DNA of 64,000 nucleotides from Arachis hypogaea. Its lineage: Eukaryota > Streptophyta > Magnoliopsida > Fabales > Fabaceae. The translations under genes were made by a program, and so were the position numbers. Under the pieces are notes generated by a model that saw nothing but the letters and a program-made list of their open reading frames with translations, did not search any database and was not told the DNA's origin. This document shows positions 11,986-23,744 of the stretch, piece by piece; the stretch's first letter is position 1, and each line of letters opens with the position of its first letter. The stretch spans positions 7,280,843 through 7,344,842 of the forward strand of contig NC_092044.1 in the NCBI RefSeq assembly GCF_003086295.3, written 5' to 3'.

Positions 11986-12673
11986 CATTATTTTTGAATA
12001 ATGTTTTTCTTTTGAAGCAGGGACGAATTTAAAATAGAGCAAGTATAATTTTTTTGAACAAAATTAACCATTTAAAGTATTTAAAATTATTATATATTAT
12101 ATAATTTTATTTAAAAAATAGAATAAATAATTATCTTAGATAAATAATTAAATTATTAAACTCAAAAGTAAGTAATAATCCTTAAATTGAGATAAACATT
12201 ATTTTCAATCATTTTTCGATTAAATGAATTTCCAAAATTTTTAAAATTTAAACTTTCTTTTTCTCTTTTTAAATATTTTTCTCTTAATTTTCACACCTAT
12301 TATCATATAAAAATACTTTAATATTTATAATAACTAAAAAATCTTTACATATTATAGTACATGCATGAAAGTAAATTATTTTAAACTTTATTTATTTTTC
12401 TCATGATATTAAAATTATAACATATTAAGTAACTTTATTAAAATAATTATATTTTATATATTTTATTTAAAAATATATTTTAAATACATATAACAAAGTT
12501 ATTAGAATAATTTATTTATATTATTTTATAGCATATTTATTTATAATATAAAACATAAAAATATAATTTACTGCTACAATAATACTCAACAAAGTAAACT
12601 AATAAAAAATAGATAATTTTTTATATTTTATTGAATCTAAAATAAAAAAATTATAAGAACTAAGATAATTTTT

Positions 12674-12705
<32 letters not shown>

Positions 12706-12871
12706 TATTATTATTATTATTATTATTATTATAATAGAAGGATATTATTGTTGTTATTATTATTATTTTAATTTATTATTTCATGGAGTAATTTTTAACT
12801 GCTAGATAATATTCATACAAAATTTAAAGCTAAATCTTTACAAAAACTAATAAAGCCCAACAAATAAATTA

Positions 12872-13837
12872 GAGAAAATTTCACTCCTCTCCCTGTGAGA
12901 TGCTAAAATGACACTTTCCTCCCCTCTATTTTATAAATGTACATTTTTTTCCCTTCTAACTTTTAAAAAACCTCATTTTTAATCCATTTAAAACTTTTTG
13001 TGTTAACTAATGTTAACTTTATCCATTTTTTAAGAAAAAAATTATTTTTTAAAAAAATATTCATTAGCAAAAATTTTATTTTTTATTATTAAATTTTGCT
13101 TAATAAAATATTCTTTAATAAATTATTTTTTTATTGATTAAATTATATTTTTAAAAAATTTAATAATTATGTTATTTTTTTAAATACCCTTTAATAATTT
13201 TTTAATTATTAAATTATAATTTTACCAAAATTTTTGTTAACAATTTATTTATATTTTACTATTAATTTTTCGATATCTATATATTATTTTAACATTAAAT
13301 AAAAAATTTTAGTAAGATTATTTTTCAATATCAATAAATATTAATTGTTATACATATTACCAGTGGTAAGATTTTTTTATTTAATATTAAAATAATATAT
13401 ATTAATATAAAAAAATTAATAGTAAATATAAAAATAATTGTTAACAAAAATTTTTGTAAAATCACAATTTAATAATTAAAAAATTATTGAAAAATAGGTA
13501 TCTTAGAAAAAAATAATTTAATTATTAATTTTTTTGAAAATATTTCGTTAAAAATACAATTTAATTAATAAAAGAATAATTTATTAAAGGATATTTTGGT
13601 AAGCAAAATTTAATGATAAAAAATATAATTTTTGTTAATGGATATTTTTTCAAAAAATAATTTATTTTTTTTTTCATAAAAAATGGATAAAGTTAACATT
13701 ATTAACACAAAAAATTTAAAATAGATTAAAGAGGAGATTTTTTAAAAGTTAGAAGGGAAGAAAATGTACATTTATAAAATAGAGAAGAGGAGAGTAATAT
13801 TTTAGCATCTCGCCGGAAAGAGGAGTGGCATTTTCTC
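12872..13837. mobile_element. Nested inverted-repeat element B (966 bp, 9-bp target duplication)
   Basis: The ends GAGAAAATTTCACTCCTCT and the complement of AGAGGAGTGGCATTTTCTC are inverted repeats, and the arms extend inward for over 150 bp (both hold CCTTCTAACTTTTAAAA and GGATAAAGTTAAC in opposite orientation). It is flanked by AATAAATTA at 12863-12871 and 13838-13846, a perfect 9-bp duplication as made by Mutator-type transposases. It sits in the right arm of element A and so is younger than A. No coding capacity. Confidence 0.85.
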
Positions 13838-14032
13838 AATAAATTATTATTGTTAAAGTAAATTAATCTAATATAATTAATATTTATGATGTTGATATCT
13901 ATTCATTCTGTTTTGACACGAAAATTGTCTACCAAAGTAGAGGCAATGCTAACACGCCTCACTTTTGCATTAGTGCCACGCTTCGTCAGCACACGAAGAA
14001 AATTTTTTTCTTTCAACACGGTAGCATTACCC

Positions 14033-14449
14033 TTCTATTCATTGGATTAGAACCAAATCTGTTATCTGTCATAACGAAATAACGAATGCGACAGAGACAC
14101 CAGAAACGTTTAAGAATAATTGATTGCGTGTCATCGTTTGCGTCTAACTTTTTTTTTATATATGACAAAGATAATAATTTATTGAATAATTGAGAGATAA
14201 ATGAGTACATTTTCAATTATTTTAATCGTTTAATATGGACATCACACAGAAAAAGAAAAAATCCAAAGAAAAAGCTCTTCATGTTGTGATATATGAATAT
14301 GGATTTCCATTAATGATTTGGGCGACTTAACTTCTCAACAGGGAGAAGGTTCAAGTTTTTAAAATGGATTAAATTAATAAAGTTTGAGAATGAAACTTTA
14401 GTACGTGCATAAATATTGAAGAGGTTTTGGATAATACATGCACAACAAA
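14033..14449. other. Intergenic
   Basis: Between the foldback element and the copia remnant. No open frame, repeat or signal supported. Confidence 0.4.
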
Positions 14450-14625
14450 AATACTCTTTTCTTTTTTTATATATATATGTACACTATAAAATAATATAAA
14501 TATATATAAAAAATATTTTTATTATATTGAAATAATAATATTAATAGATATTAATAGTAGAATTTTTTATTTATATTTTTTTATATTTATTTTCTCTTTC
14601 TTACTATTTATTTTATAACATGTTA
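14450..14625 (+). mobile_element. Probable 3' end of copia 5' LTR and primer site
   Basis: An A/T-rich stretch ending TTTTATAACA and followed by TGTTATCATTACAAGA. This resembles the LTR-end/primer region of plant copia elements with the ATAACA-GTTATCA arrangement, and gag-like sequence starts about 120 bp later. The LTR start is not visible. Confidence 0.35.
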
Positions 14626-14751
14626 TCATTACAAGATTCTGATAAAAATTTAAAAAGACTCAGAGAATAAATTTTTATTATGTTAAAGTTCTTTCATCTT
14701 AAATTTAATACTCTTAATATATTTGAAAACAACTAGTTATTATAGATATTA

Positions 14752-15349
14752 GATGCCGAAATTTATCTTGATTCAATGGATTTTGAAAATAGCATTAAGA
14801 CTAAAAATAAAGCATTTGAGAAGGATAAAGCCAACATAATTTTAAATCAATAAATAAATAAAACTCAACAATGTTCCAAATTACTTTACGAATGAAATTA
14901 TGTGGGAAAAAGATAACTGATAATGACATGTTAGAGAAAATTTTTTCGATCTTCCATGCCTTGAATGTGCTCTTGCAGCAGCAGTATCGAGAAAAAGAAT
15001 TTAAAAAATATTTTGAGCTAATTTCTTACTTTCTTGTTGCTGAACATAACAATGAATTGCTTTAAGAAATCATGAAGCGTGCCCAGCTAGCGCCACCCCA
15101 TTTTGCTGAAGCAAATGTGGCAAATTATATTATAACCACATAAAAGGTAAATGACAAGGTTTTGGTAAGAAGAAAAAATTATAGAAAGAAGAAAAATTAT
15201 GTTCATAAGAAAGGATCTCACCATAAGTGGGATAAAGAAAGAAATAATAGACGAAATAAGTCAACGGAGGATAAATGTTTTCGTTGTGGTGAAAAGGGCC
15301 ATCGGCCATATACCTGTTGTGCTCCAAGATATATAGTTGATCTTTACTA
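14752..15349 (+). pseudogene. Ty1/copia gag remnant with CCHC zinc knuckle
   Basis: The stretch at 14752-14850 reads LDAEIYLDSMDFENSIKTKN, typical of the N-terminal part of copia gag (UBN2 family), then breaks. From 14871 comes MFQITLRMKLCGKKITDND... with REKEFKKYFELISYFLVAE, the C-terminal half of the same domain, so the middle of gag (about 55-60 residues) is deleted. A zinc knuckle CFRCGEKGHRPYTC (C-X2-C-X4-H-X4-C, all four ligands present) follows at about 15276-15317. Gag packages the element RNA. Stops and frame changes rule out function. Confidence 0.7.
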
Positions 15350-15936
15350 AGCATCCTTGAAAAATAATGACAAAAGAAAGAAGACAAAATTTGTTTCAAA
15401 CGATGTTGCTAAAAATTATATCACTCATTTAATTTTGAAGTATCTGATTTCTTTGAGAATCTTAAAGAAAATATTGGTCATTTGATCAATGATAGAAAAG
15501 TTTTATATTTGGGTTCGCTAAATACTTATGTAAATAAATAATTATGCATTTGAATTTTAAGTATGATGTATATAAATAATGTTTCATAAAATATTAATAT
15601 TTATATTTAAGAAATTTAAAATTACTAAATGTGTCAAGTTCTAAAAAAAAATAATAATTATAATAATAGTAAAACTTTTAGTATATGATATTATCCTTTT
15701 GTACAATGCTACTTAAACAAACAGTTCTATTCAAGAATATAATTTGACTGTGCATGCACTTGTACTTATTATCTTATTATTATTATTTGCCTTTGAAAAA
15801 AATAACAAGGACATATAACGAAGATATTTGCCTTGTGGATAGTTAAAGTTCGTATATCATTCTTAAAAGTAATATATATTTTACTCATCTTATACCAAAA
15901 GAAGAATGTGTTAATACTATTATTATCTCAGACAAT
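15350..15936 (+). other. Degenerate copia protease region
   Basis: Lies between zinc knuckle and GAG-pre-integrase, where the aspartic protease would be. Only short, shifted open pieces remain and no D-S/T-G motif was found. AT-rich. Confidence 0.4.
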
Positions 15937-17341
15937 GTGATAGAAGGCTCCGAAAGAGCTATAATTATGTTTTTCGGAGGAACAAAATTCATAATAAATA
16001 ATGTATTATTGTCTACTAAGTCCTTAAAGAACTTGTTGAGTAGTTTTAAAGATATTCGCCGAAATGGATATCATATTAAAACAATGAATGAGGAAAATCA
16101 TGAGTTCTTATATATCAAAAATTATGATTCAAACAACAAGGTTATATTAAAAAAGTTATCCTCACTTTCTTCTGGATTATACTATACCAAAATCAGTGCA
16201 ATTGAATCACATGCTATTGTAAACCAGAAGTTTACTAGCCCAAATGAATTCATAATTTGGCATGATCAATTGGGACATCCTGGAACAATCATAATGCAAA
16301 AAATTATTGAAAATTCCCATAGACATTCACTAAAGAATCAGAGAATTCTTCAATCTAGTAAATTCTGTTGTATTACATATTCTCAGGAAAAGTTAATTGT
16401 AAGGCCATCACTAGTAAAGATTGGATTTGAGTCTCCTTAATTCTTAGAAATGATTCAAGGCGATATAGGTGGACCAATTCATCCACCATGTTGATCTTTT
16501 AGATATTTTATGGTCCTAATAGACGCATTTTTTATATGGTCACATGTGTGCTTATTCTCTTCTCGTAATCTGGCGTTTGCGAGATTACTTGCTCAAATTA
16601 TTCTATTAAAAGCACAATTTTCAGAAAATCCAATCAAAACAATTCACCTTGATAATACTGGTGAATTCACCTCCCAAACTTTCGATGCTTATTGTATGGC
16701 CAATGGTATAAATGTTGAACATCTAGTAGCTCATGTTCATACACAAAATAAACTAGCAGAGTCACTGGTTAAATGACTCCAGTTGATTGCTAGATCTTTA
16801 CTTATGAGAACAAATCTCCCAACCTCGGCTTGGGGCATGCTATTTACATGGCGCAGCATTTATTCGCTTAAGGCCAACAAATTTTCACCAATTCTCTCTT
16901 TTGTAGTTAGCTTTTGGCCAACAGCCAAATATTTTTCATTTGAGAATATTCAGGTGTGCAATATATATTCCAATTGTCCCGCCTTATCGCACCAAAATAG
17001 GACCACAAAGAAAATTGGGGATATATATTGGATATAATTCTCTTTCTATCATGAGGTATCTTGAGATAAAAATTCAAGATATATTTAATGTCCGATTTGC
17101 AGATTGTCATTTTAATGAATCGAAATTTCTAACATTAGGGAGAAAGAATAAGTTTCTTGAAAAAGAACTTAATTGGAATGCGTCATCCTTGACGCATTTA
17201 GATCCTCGATCAGGGGAATGTGAACTAGAAATTCAAAAAATCATATATTTGCAAAGAATAATAAATGAATTGCCTAATGCATTTTTTGATACAAAAAGGA
17301 TAACTGAATCCTATAAACCAGCTAAAAAAGCTCCAATTTGA
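15937..17341 (+). pseudogene. Ty1/copia GAG-pre-integrase and integrase, broken
   Basis: Reading 15937-16440 holds WHDQLGHPG, the GAG-pre-integrase motif; the zinc ligands after it are partly lost (FCCITYS). Integrase core pieces follow at 16510-17341: LIDAFF with the first Asp, HLDNTGEFTSQTFD with the second Asp, and NKLAESLVK with the catalytic Glu, then ARSLLMRTNLPTSAWG and IGYNSLSIMRYLEI. Intact, this enzyme inserts element DNA into the genome. TAA/TGA stops at 16438, 16774 and 17339 and a frame change near 16940 break it. Confidence 0.82.
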
Positions 17342-17602
17342 ATTGATATTCCAATTGGACAAATGGTCACTGAAACAAATTCACGTCAGACGCATGGTTG
17401 ACCTGTTGATTCTAAAGATAAAAATCCTCAAAAAAGAAAAGAGGTAAATACTATTCTTGTCGAAAAAGATAAAGACACGGAAAGGACACCAGTAAGTGTC
17501 CAAAATTCTGATATAGTTTTGACGCCAGAAGACATTTAAGTACCTGAAAATTGTGAAAATAATGAGATCTCAATAAATTATGTCTTTACATGAAGAAAAC
17601 GA

Positions 17603-17904
17603 AACCGAAATAAAATGATTGTCAATGAGATATTTGCATATAATGTGGCATTACATATCATGCATAAAAGTAAGGATCTTGAGTCAAGAATAGTCGAAGA
17701 ATGTCGACAAAGGAATGATTGGCTAAAATGGGAAGAAGCTATGAAGGCTGAATTTGACTCACTTGCAAAACGAAAAGTCTTTGGACCTATAGCCCATACA
17801 CCAGAAGATGTAAAACCTATTGGATACAGATGAGTATTTGTGAAAAAACGAAATGCGAAAAACAAAATTGTACGCTACAAAGCTTGACTTGTACACAAAG
17901 GTTA
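17603..17904 (+). pseudogene. N-terminal end of copia reverse transcriptase
   Basis: Carries WLKWEEAMKAEFDSLAKRKV and KPIGYR followed by VFVKKRNAKNKIVRYKA, the start of copia-type reverse transcriptase. A TGA sits at the usual Trp after YR and another after YKA. The sequence stops after LVHKG; palm motifs and RNase H are absent because a gypsy integrase replaces them from about 17905. Confidence 0.8.
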
Positions 17905-18688
17905 CAATTAACTGTTTTTCAAAATGGATAGAAGTACAACCACTAGCTAAGCTCAGAGTTGAAAAAATTATATCATTCCTTTGGAAAAATATCATCTGTC
18001 GCTTTGATTTACCTAAAGCTATCATAACTGACAATGGTCGGTAGTTTATCGACCAAAATCTTCAAACATTCTTACAAGGTTTTCAAATCAAGCATCATTT
18101 TTCTTCAGAAGAGTACCCACAAACAAATGGATTGGCAGAAGCTGCTAACAAAGTCATCCTTCAGGCTTTAAAGAAAAAATTCAGAGACGCTAAAGGACAA
18201 TGGGTGAAACTCATCCCAGAAATTCTTTGGAGTTACAATACTAAAATTCAAACTACAACACACAAAATATCTTTTCGACTTGTCTATGGCTCAGATACAA
18301 TGATACCAATAGAGATCGCTCAGAACTCAAGACGATCCGAGAACACTACCCCATCCGAGAATGAAGTCACCAGAAGATTCGAGTTAGACACAATTGACGA
18401 AAAAAGAGAGAAAGCAGCAATCAAACAACGTGCCATGCAATCAATCATCCAAAGGAAATATAACAAGAAAGTTCAATTCTGAGCATTCAACGATGGAGAC
18501 CTTGTTCTCAGACGAACAGTGGACGCTAGAAAACCACCAACACATGGCAAGCTCGCTGCAATATGGGAGGGACCTTATTGAGTCATACAAGTCCTCGGTA
18601 AAGAAGCATATAAGCTACAAACACTTCAAGGAAACAATGCACCTGGTACTTGGAACATATCTTCACTCAAACATTATTTTATTTAGGC
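17905..18688 (+). pseudogene. Ty3/gypsy integrase C-terminal half
   Basis: Begins abruptly at CFSKWIEVQPLAKL, so the first catalytic Asp (in the usual IDYFSKWIE) is lost at the junction. It continues WKNIICRFDLPKAIITDNGR with the second Asp, a stop at 18042-18044, HHFSSEEYPQTNGLAEAANK with the Glu, and IPEILWSYNT. After TGA at 18480 the frame goes on as GDLVLRRTVDARKP...GTWNISSLKHYF to a natural-looking end at about 18688. Closely related to the copy at 46900-47755. It resembles Tat-lineage elements, judged by the antisense ORF downstream. Confidence 0.85.
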
Positions 18689-18720
18689 ACGATATAGACA
18701 AAGAGAGATACTCTTTTTTC

Positions 18721-19002
18721 CACTGTTGTAAAAATCGGACCGGACCGGCCAGTTCAACCAAAAAATCGGTGAACCGGAGCCTATACCAGTCCGGTCCGAT
18801 ATTTAAACCGTCTAAAAAAGAGAACCGATACGAACCGGTCAGACCTGCCATAAACCGTTGAAAACCGGTCAAACTCGGTCAAGACCGGTCCGATTGAAAA
18901 TACAAATTTGTTCAAAATGTAGGAGGGAGGGTTCAAACCCCTAACCTCTGAAACACTCTCACAGTCGCTAGGCTGTTACGTTTCTTATGCATTTATACGC
19001 AA

Positions 19003-19036
<34 letters not shown>

Positions 19037-19515
19037 CAAATAATTTACTTTTATTTAATTTTTTTAAATTTTAGTTATAAATTCGATCTTTTTAATTATA
19101 TTTTTATTTAACAAAAATTATAAACTCACTTATTCTTTCTTTTCATAATTATATAATATATATTAATATTATTTTTTTAATAAATACTTGTAGTATATAA
19201 TAGTATAATAGATATAAATTAATTAATAAATTATTGAAATTTAAAAATAATAGTTATTTTAATACAAAAACAAAATAAAAATATTTATGATAGAATAAAA
19301 ATAACAAAATACTTATTATTCCTGTTCCATATTATTTAAAAATAGTTTAATATTCTTAAAATGTTAGTGAAATTATGTATTTTAAATTTTTAGTTATTTT
19401 TTATTTATATAGGATCGGGTTAAACGGTTCAACCAGTGACTCACCAGTTGAATCAATAACCCAGTGACCCAATAACCTAACTGATTCGATCACCAATTCG
19501 GTTCTGACAATTATG
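18721..19515. mobile_element. Non-autonomous hAT-like element (795 bp)
   Basis: The start CACTGTTGTAAAAATCGG and the complement of the end (CATAATTGTCAGAACCGA) form imperfect inverted repeats with the hAT-style TTGT core. Subterminal CCGGT/GGTTCAACC motifs are dense at both ends (ACCGGACCGGCCAGTTCAAC). Flanks CTTTTTTC (18713-18720) and CTTTTTTT (19516-19523) match 7 of 8, fitting an 8-bp hAT duplication. It splits the tail of the gypsy element. A TA microsatellite lies at about 19008-19036. No transposase. Confidence 0.75.
19008..19036. repeat. (TA)n microsatellite
   Basis: Perfect TA run inside the hAT-like element. Confidence 0.85.
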
Positions 19516-19835
19516 CTTTTTTTTACTCTCAAACTTTTTCCCACATTGAATTTTTCTTGAAAAGGTTTTAACGAGGTCTCCTACACTATATCTACCATGT
19601 ATATTTCATTCAAATTTAAATATGACTTACAATATGTCATTATATGACCATCTATCATCAAAGCCAAACAAATCAAATAAAATTCCTTATGCGAATAATA
19701 TAAATCAAATACGCATAAACAAAGCCTGAGTTTGGCAAAACAAACTAATGTCCAACCAACAATAGCAAACAATCCAAATACCAAATACGATTATACAGCG
19801 TAAGCAAAACAACTCAAAAGACTCAAAGACGAGTA

Positions 19836-21060
19836 CTACTCTTCTTCACCACCGCCTACGCTTTCCTCTTGGTTATCAACTAACACATCATCATCTACTA
19901 ACTCACCATTTGCTACAATTTTGATAACGTCAAATTTCGAAACATCAATATCAGGAGCAATCACTCCTATCTGAGCCATAGCACGGTCAAAGCCCCGTGT
20001 GAAGGCACTTAATACCTCTTTCGCAATTCTAGCCTTCAACTTATCACCTTCAACAACAGTTGCCTCTAGCTCAGCCCTAACCTTTTTATCCTCCTCTTCT
20101 ACTTTTCTCAACCCCTTCTTCAGGCTTTTCACTTCGGCTTTTAACTTGCTCACTAGTTTACCTTTTTGTTTAAGCTGATTCTTTCAATCTCTTTATGACA
20201 GCAACATTGTCACCCTCCAGAATAGCATCTAACTCTTATGTTCGTCCTATTGACATCAATCGACCAACTATCACCAAGATATCACAAATAACAAGTTATT
20301 ATAACAATTTGATACTACTACTACTATAGTTTATAATAGAAAGACCCTTACTTGCAAGAAGCGAGCCACACCAATCTTCCCCGCCTCATGAACAACCTTT
20401 ACATCAGCATCAGTCTGAGCAAACTCATCAGCAATAGCCATAAAGGGGTAACCCTTTGTCAAGAGTGAATTCATTGGCCTATCCCGATACCCATGAAGAC
20501 CTTGCTGACTTTCATAGGCGGCATTAATCTCCTCGGCCGTGAACACCCCACCACTTTCCTTAGGGTTCGTCCTCTATTTTCTCTTAAACCTCACTGCCTG
20601 GTGGGCAGCGGATTGAGCACCATCTGCTTCACTATCTTTGATCACATTAGTAGAAGAATCCTCTTTTTCATTCTTCTTGACTTTATTCACAAAAGCTTTC
20701 AAATTCGTTAGGGTGGGAGCTTTATCTCTTCCAACAACAAACCAAACACATCAATTCAACCTCTCACCAAAACACTCAGCAGCTACAACATAAAACACAC
20801 ATATACAAATTACCTAAATACTCCTCAATCGCCTCCCTATTACCTTCAAGATCCAACAAATTAGGAATAGATAACAACTCTGATGACGACATCACCGAAA
20901 TAAAAAAATCCAACACATAATCCTCACTCTTTACTCTATTCTCACAATCCAAAATCTGCTTCAGTTCCGACAAAATCTCACTCTTTAATCTATATCTTGC
21001 ACCTCACATGGCATGTTAACGACCACATCACCTTCTTGATGGCCGTGTAGAGTGGGAGTA
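19836..21060 (-). pseudogene. Antisense ORF of gypsy element, copy 1 (putative gypsy-type transposon protein)
   Basis: Minus-strand pieces align in order with the copy at 48-53 kb: 20776-20973 (SELKQILDCE, ELLSIPNLLDLEGNREAIEEY), 20331-20710 (EEINAAYESQQGLHGYRD, YPFMAIADEF) and 19836-20153, a coiled-coil of E/K/L heptads ending NGELVDDDVLVDNQEES and an acidic tail. It lies antisense between the gypsy integrase and the missing 3' LTR, the arrangement known for the extra ORF of Tat/Grande-type elements. Its function is unknown. The N-terminal third is truncated at about 21060 and stops separate the pieces. Confidence 0.65.
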
Positions 21061-21230
21061 GATCCTCTCCAATGATAAAAAAAAAATTGAATGATGTCAA
21101 GTGTTTAATCTCACTCTTCCTCTCTCTCTCCTATTTATTTAGACCTACTTATAGAATTAAAGGTAAAAAATCACACTTTATTCTTTTAAGTGTTATAAAA
21201 AATGAAGAGGATCCATTTCCGTATAGAATC
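21046..21230. mobile_element. Possible MITE
   Basis: GAGTAGATCCTCTCCAATG near the left end pairs with the complement of ATGAAGAGGATCCATTTCC near the right end, about 180 bp apart. Target duplication not clear. It adjoins the truncation point of the antisense ORF. Confidence 0.4.
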
Positions 21231-22185
21231 CTCCATTAATAGTCAAAGTCTCAAAGATGCTGACTAAAGAGACCTATTTGCCTTATAGAAGTAAAGTTTA
21301 GAGAACTAAAACATAAAATAAAGCTAAAAGACCCAAAAAATGTCTAAAAAATCTTTCTTTTCTATGGCAGTCGAGACAACAGTGTCTACAATACCTATTA
21401 GCGGCAAGGGCCTCAGGCCTCAAATAACAATGATACAGAATATGAAAGGAAAATATCAATTTCTCTAAAATTTTATAACCAATATATTTCAATAAAATAC
21501 TTTTAAGAAATCGTTCTTCTACAAATATTATCATGATATAATGATAAAAATCATAATCTAATACTAAAGAAAATCTAATTTGCCTTATCGATGTGCTCCA
21601 AGAGAACCTGATCTTGCTCTATGGTTGTAGAACTTCAACCAGTGCAATAGAGTCAAGCACAGAGGATTATCATTCTCTAAACTGGAGCATCAATGCATCA
21701 TCTAAAGAAGAATTTGAACAAACGGTTCATAGGTTTGTGAAACCCAATATTAGCAAGAATACCAATCAGATTATCAGTATGCATCAATACTGAAAATTAA
21801 AACGACAGCAGTAATACTGTAATAGATGGGTGATACTATAAAAACAAGCAAAGATAGAAAACTAATTGATGGAGAGCAGCAATGGAAGAGATAAATTTGA
21901 TATTAACAGAAGTACAATATAATGAAATATAGTAATAATTATCCCAGAAAATAAGAAAAATATTCACAATACAAAATTAATAACAGACCACTTAAAAAAA
22001 ACCACATCCGCTTTTCAACCAGAAACTAAAGCATAGATTATATACATCTGAATATATATACAAACTTGCACCCATCCCATAGTCGTTTTTTTAACTTTTA
22101 AGTTGACCTTTTGACATGCAAAGTAACAGGCTTCTGAGAGCAATAGTTTTTTTCTTTTCTCTCTTATTTATTAAATTTTATTTTC
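21231..22185. other. Intergenic; one unrecognised short open frame
   Basis: A 66-codon plus-strand frame at 21593-21793 (contains YHSLNWSINASSKEEFEQT) has somewhat protein-like composition, but I recognise no family and see no splice or start context. The rest is AT-rich with no supportable feature. Confidence 0.3.
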
Positions 22186-22370
22186 CTTCTTTTATCAGGA
22201 ATCGACTCCAAACCACATAGGAAGCTGCAGATCACCGGCATCAGTGTTTATTTTGGGGAGATAACAACCTTGAGATATCTTAAATATCTTTTTGAAAGTT
22301 CCAGCACTCGAGCATAGATTTTATCTACTTTGGGACATATGTAACTTTATGGCTTCAATTGAACACTCTC
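22186..22370 (-). pseudogene. Decayed TNL linker/LRR exon of the PB1-TIR-NBS gene
   Basis: Minus strand reads SIEAIKLHMSQSR, stop, then AGTFKK, LQLPM and, in a shifted frame, LESIPDK. These are hallmarks of the exon that follows NB-ARC in TIR-NBS-LRR genes (usual pattern: AIEGI-L-MSQ, FKKM-NLR, LP-GLESIPDKLR). An AG acceptor precedes it at 22371-22372. Its phase does not fit the phase-0 donor at 23748. With a stop, a frameshift, a shortened middle and nothing like LRR repeats beyond, the LRR part of the gene is dead. Confidence 0.68.
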
Positions 22371-23744
22371 CTTGATGAACATAAGAAACAGAACAAATAA
22401 ACAAAATCACTAAATCAGAATAGTGCCTAGGAATTCAACTAAATTAAAAATGTATTCTACTAAATTTTATTCCTGAAAACATGGCAAGCTACACTAACTT
22501 CCCTGAGATAAGGCAAACATAAATCTCCAATTTATAAAAGAGAAAGTATAGATCCAAGTGATACTAAACTCACTACCTTTATGTTTTGCAAAAAACGTGA
22601 CACTTATCTGCCTTGTATTTTGTGATATATGATACCAACATCTATAATGTATAAACATAAATAATATAGAATTGAATTGAATTCCAGCGTTTGAAATGTT
22701 TATCAAATGAATTGAAATTTTATAATGGAGATCTTTATCCTTTATTAATATGACATCATATTTAAATAATAAATATATTTATTTATTAAATTATATAAAA
22801 TAATTAAAAAATTATTTGTCAATTAAATTTTCCTTCAATTAAAATTTGTTTACCTCTTTTAAAAAATAAAAAAAAATATTATTTTTCATCCTTATAAGAT
22901 AGAAGACCGAAATCAGAACCTACAATTAATAAAGTCATTGACACAAAAATAAACTAAGTTAATCTTGTAACAACACACAAATATTTTTATTTCGTCAAAC
23001 TCATTCATATTACCTACAAGTATATATATATGAACATAAGCAACATGTTCAAACACAAACAAAATATATATAATTGATTAAATATATACATATAAATTCA
23101 CATAAATTATATTATATATATACATAAATTGGGAGTTCAGGACAAAATTTGGGCAAAAAGTTCGATGCAATGATTGCATATATAAATTATATATAACAAT
23201 TGAAACAAAGCAATACACATATATTAAACTGAAAGTGTACGTACTTTATGCTAGTCGGTGAAGCATATATATAAATTATATATATAAATTGAAACAAAGC
23301 AATACACATATATTAAACTGAAACTGTGCGTTGTTGTTGAGAAGGAGGAGAAGAGTGGAGGTGTCGAGGAAGACGTATATGTTGAAAGGTGGGAAACTTT
23401 GAAAATGAATGGGTAAAAAGAAAAGTAATTAGGTCATATGGATATTTTAGACATTTTATATTTTAACTGAAATTCTAATAGAATGGAATTCTAAATCCGA
23501 CCCAATTGGGTAGGAATTGATTTTAGAAGAACAAAGTGGAATTGAATTGAATTCTATTTAAACTAATTTAATTTTTTTTGGTTTCAAACGTTGTAAATTC
23601 TTGTGGGAATTGAATTCCAAGGGGTTTCCAAACACCCCTTATGGGATGTTTATATAAATATGACAAATCAGAAGTACCAAGTCTAATATCACATAATCTC
23701 CTAGGAAGTCAGTGTAATTTACCTTTAAAAAACAATTGTGTTCC
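22371..23744 (-). other. Former intron of the PB1-TIR-NBS gene, with repeat tail
   Basis: AT-rich. An almost identical word GAAACAAAGCAATACACATATATTAAACTG occurs twice, near 23203 and 23291, with TATAAATTATATATA beside each. GAATTGAATTGAATTC occurs near 22677 and 23541. The stretch 23560-23640 ends in GGGGTTTCCAAACACCCC, a MITE-like end whose partner I could not fix. Confidence 0.45.

Larger units (their letters stand above)
11212..14032. mobile_element. Foldback element A (long inverted repeats, GGGTAATGCTAC ends)
   Basis: The left arm (11212-about 11580) and right arm (about 12700-14032, interrupted by a nested element) are inverted copies: GGGTAATGCTAC at the left matches GTAGCATTACCC at the right end, and pairing continues through TTAGCATTG, GTAGACAA, CAGAATGAATAGAT and both (TAA)n tracts. 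The inside is A/T-rich with no transposase. Flanks (TTTCATCAT and TTCTATTCA) are too different to claim a target duplication. It shares its terminal 12 bp with the element at 44206-46360, so both belong to one family, probably Mutator-type and non-autonomous. Confidence 0.75.

Noticed and set aside
14013..14216. 67-codon minus-strand frame
   Set aside because: Overlaps the end of foldback element A and has no family resemblance.
18895..18960. GGGTTCAAACCCC resembling a tRNA T-arm
   Set aside because: No D-arm, anticodon arm or acceptor stem around it; it lies within the hAT-like element.
21593..21793. 66-codon plus-strand frame with YHSLNWSINASS
   Set aside because: Not recognised and no splice or start context; mentioned only as part of an intergenic stretch.
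22670..23640. Possible inverted-repeat element in the intron of the PB1-TIR-NBS gene
   Set aside because: Only GAATTGAATTGAATTC and a TTTCAAACG word are shared; ends and flanking duplication could not be established.
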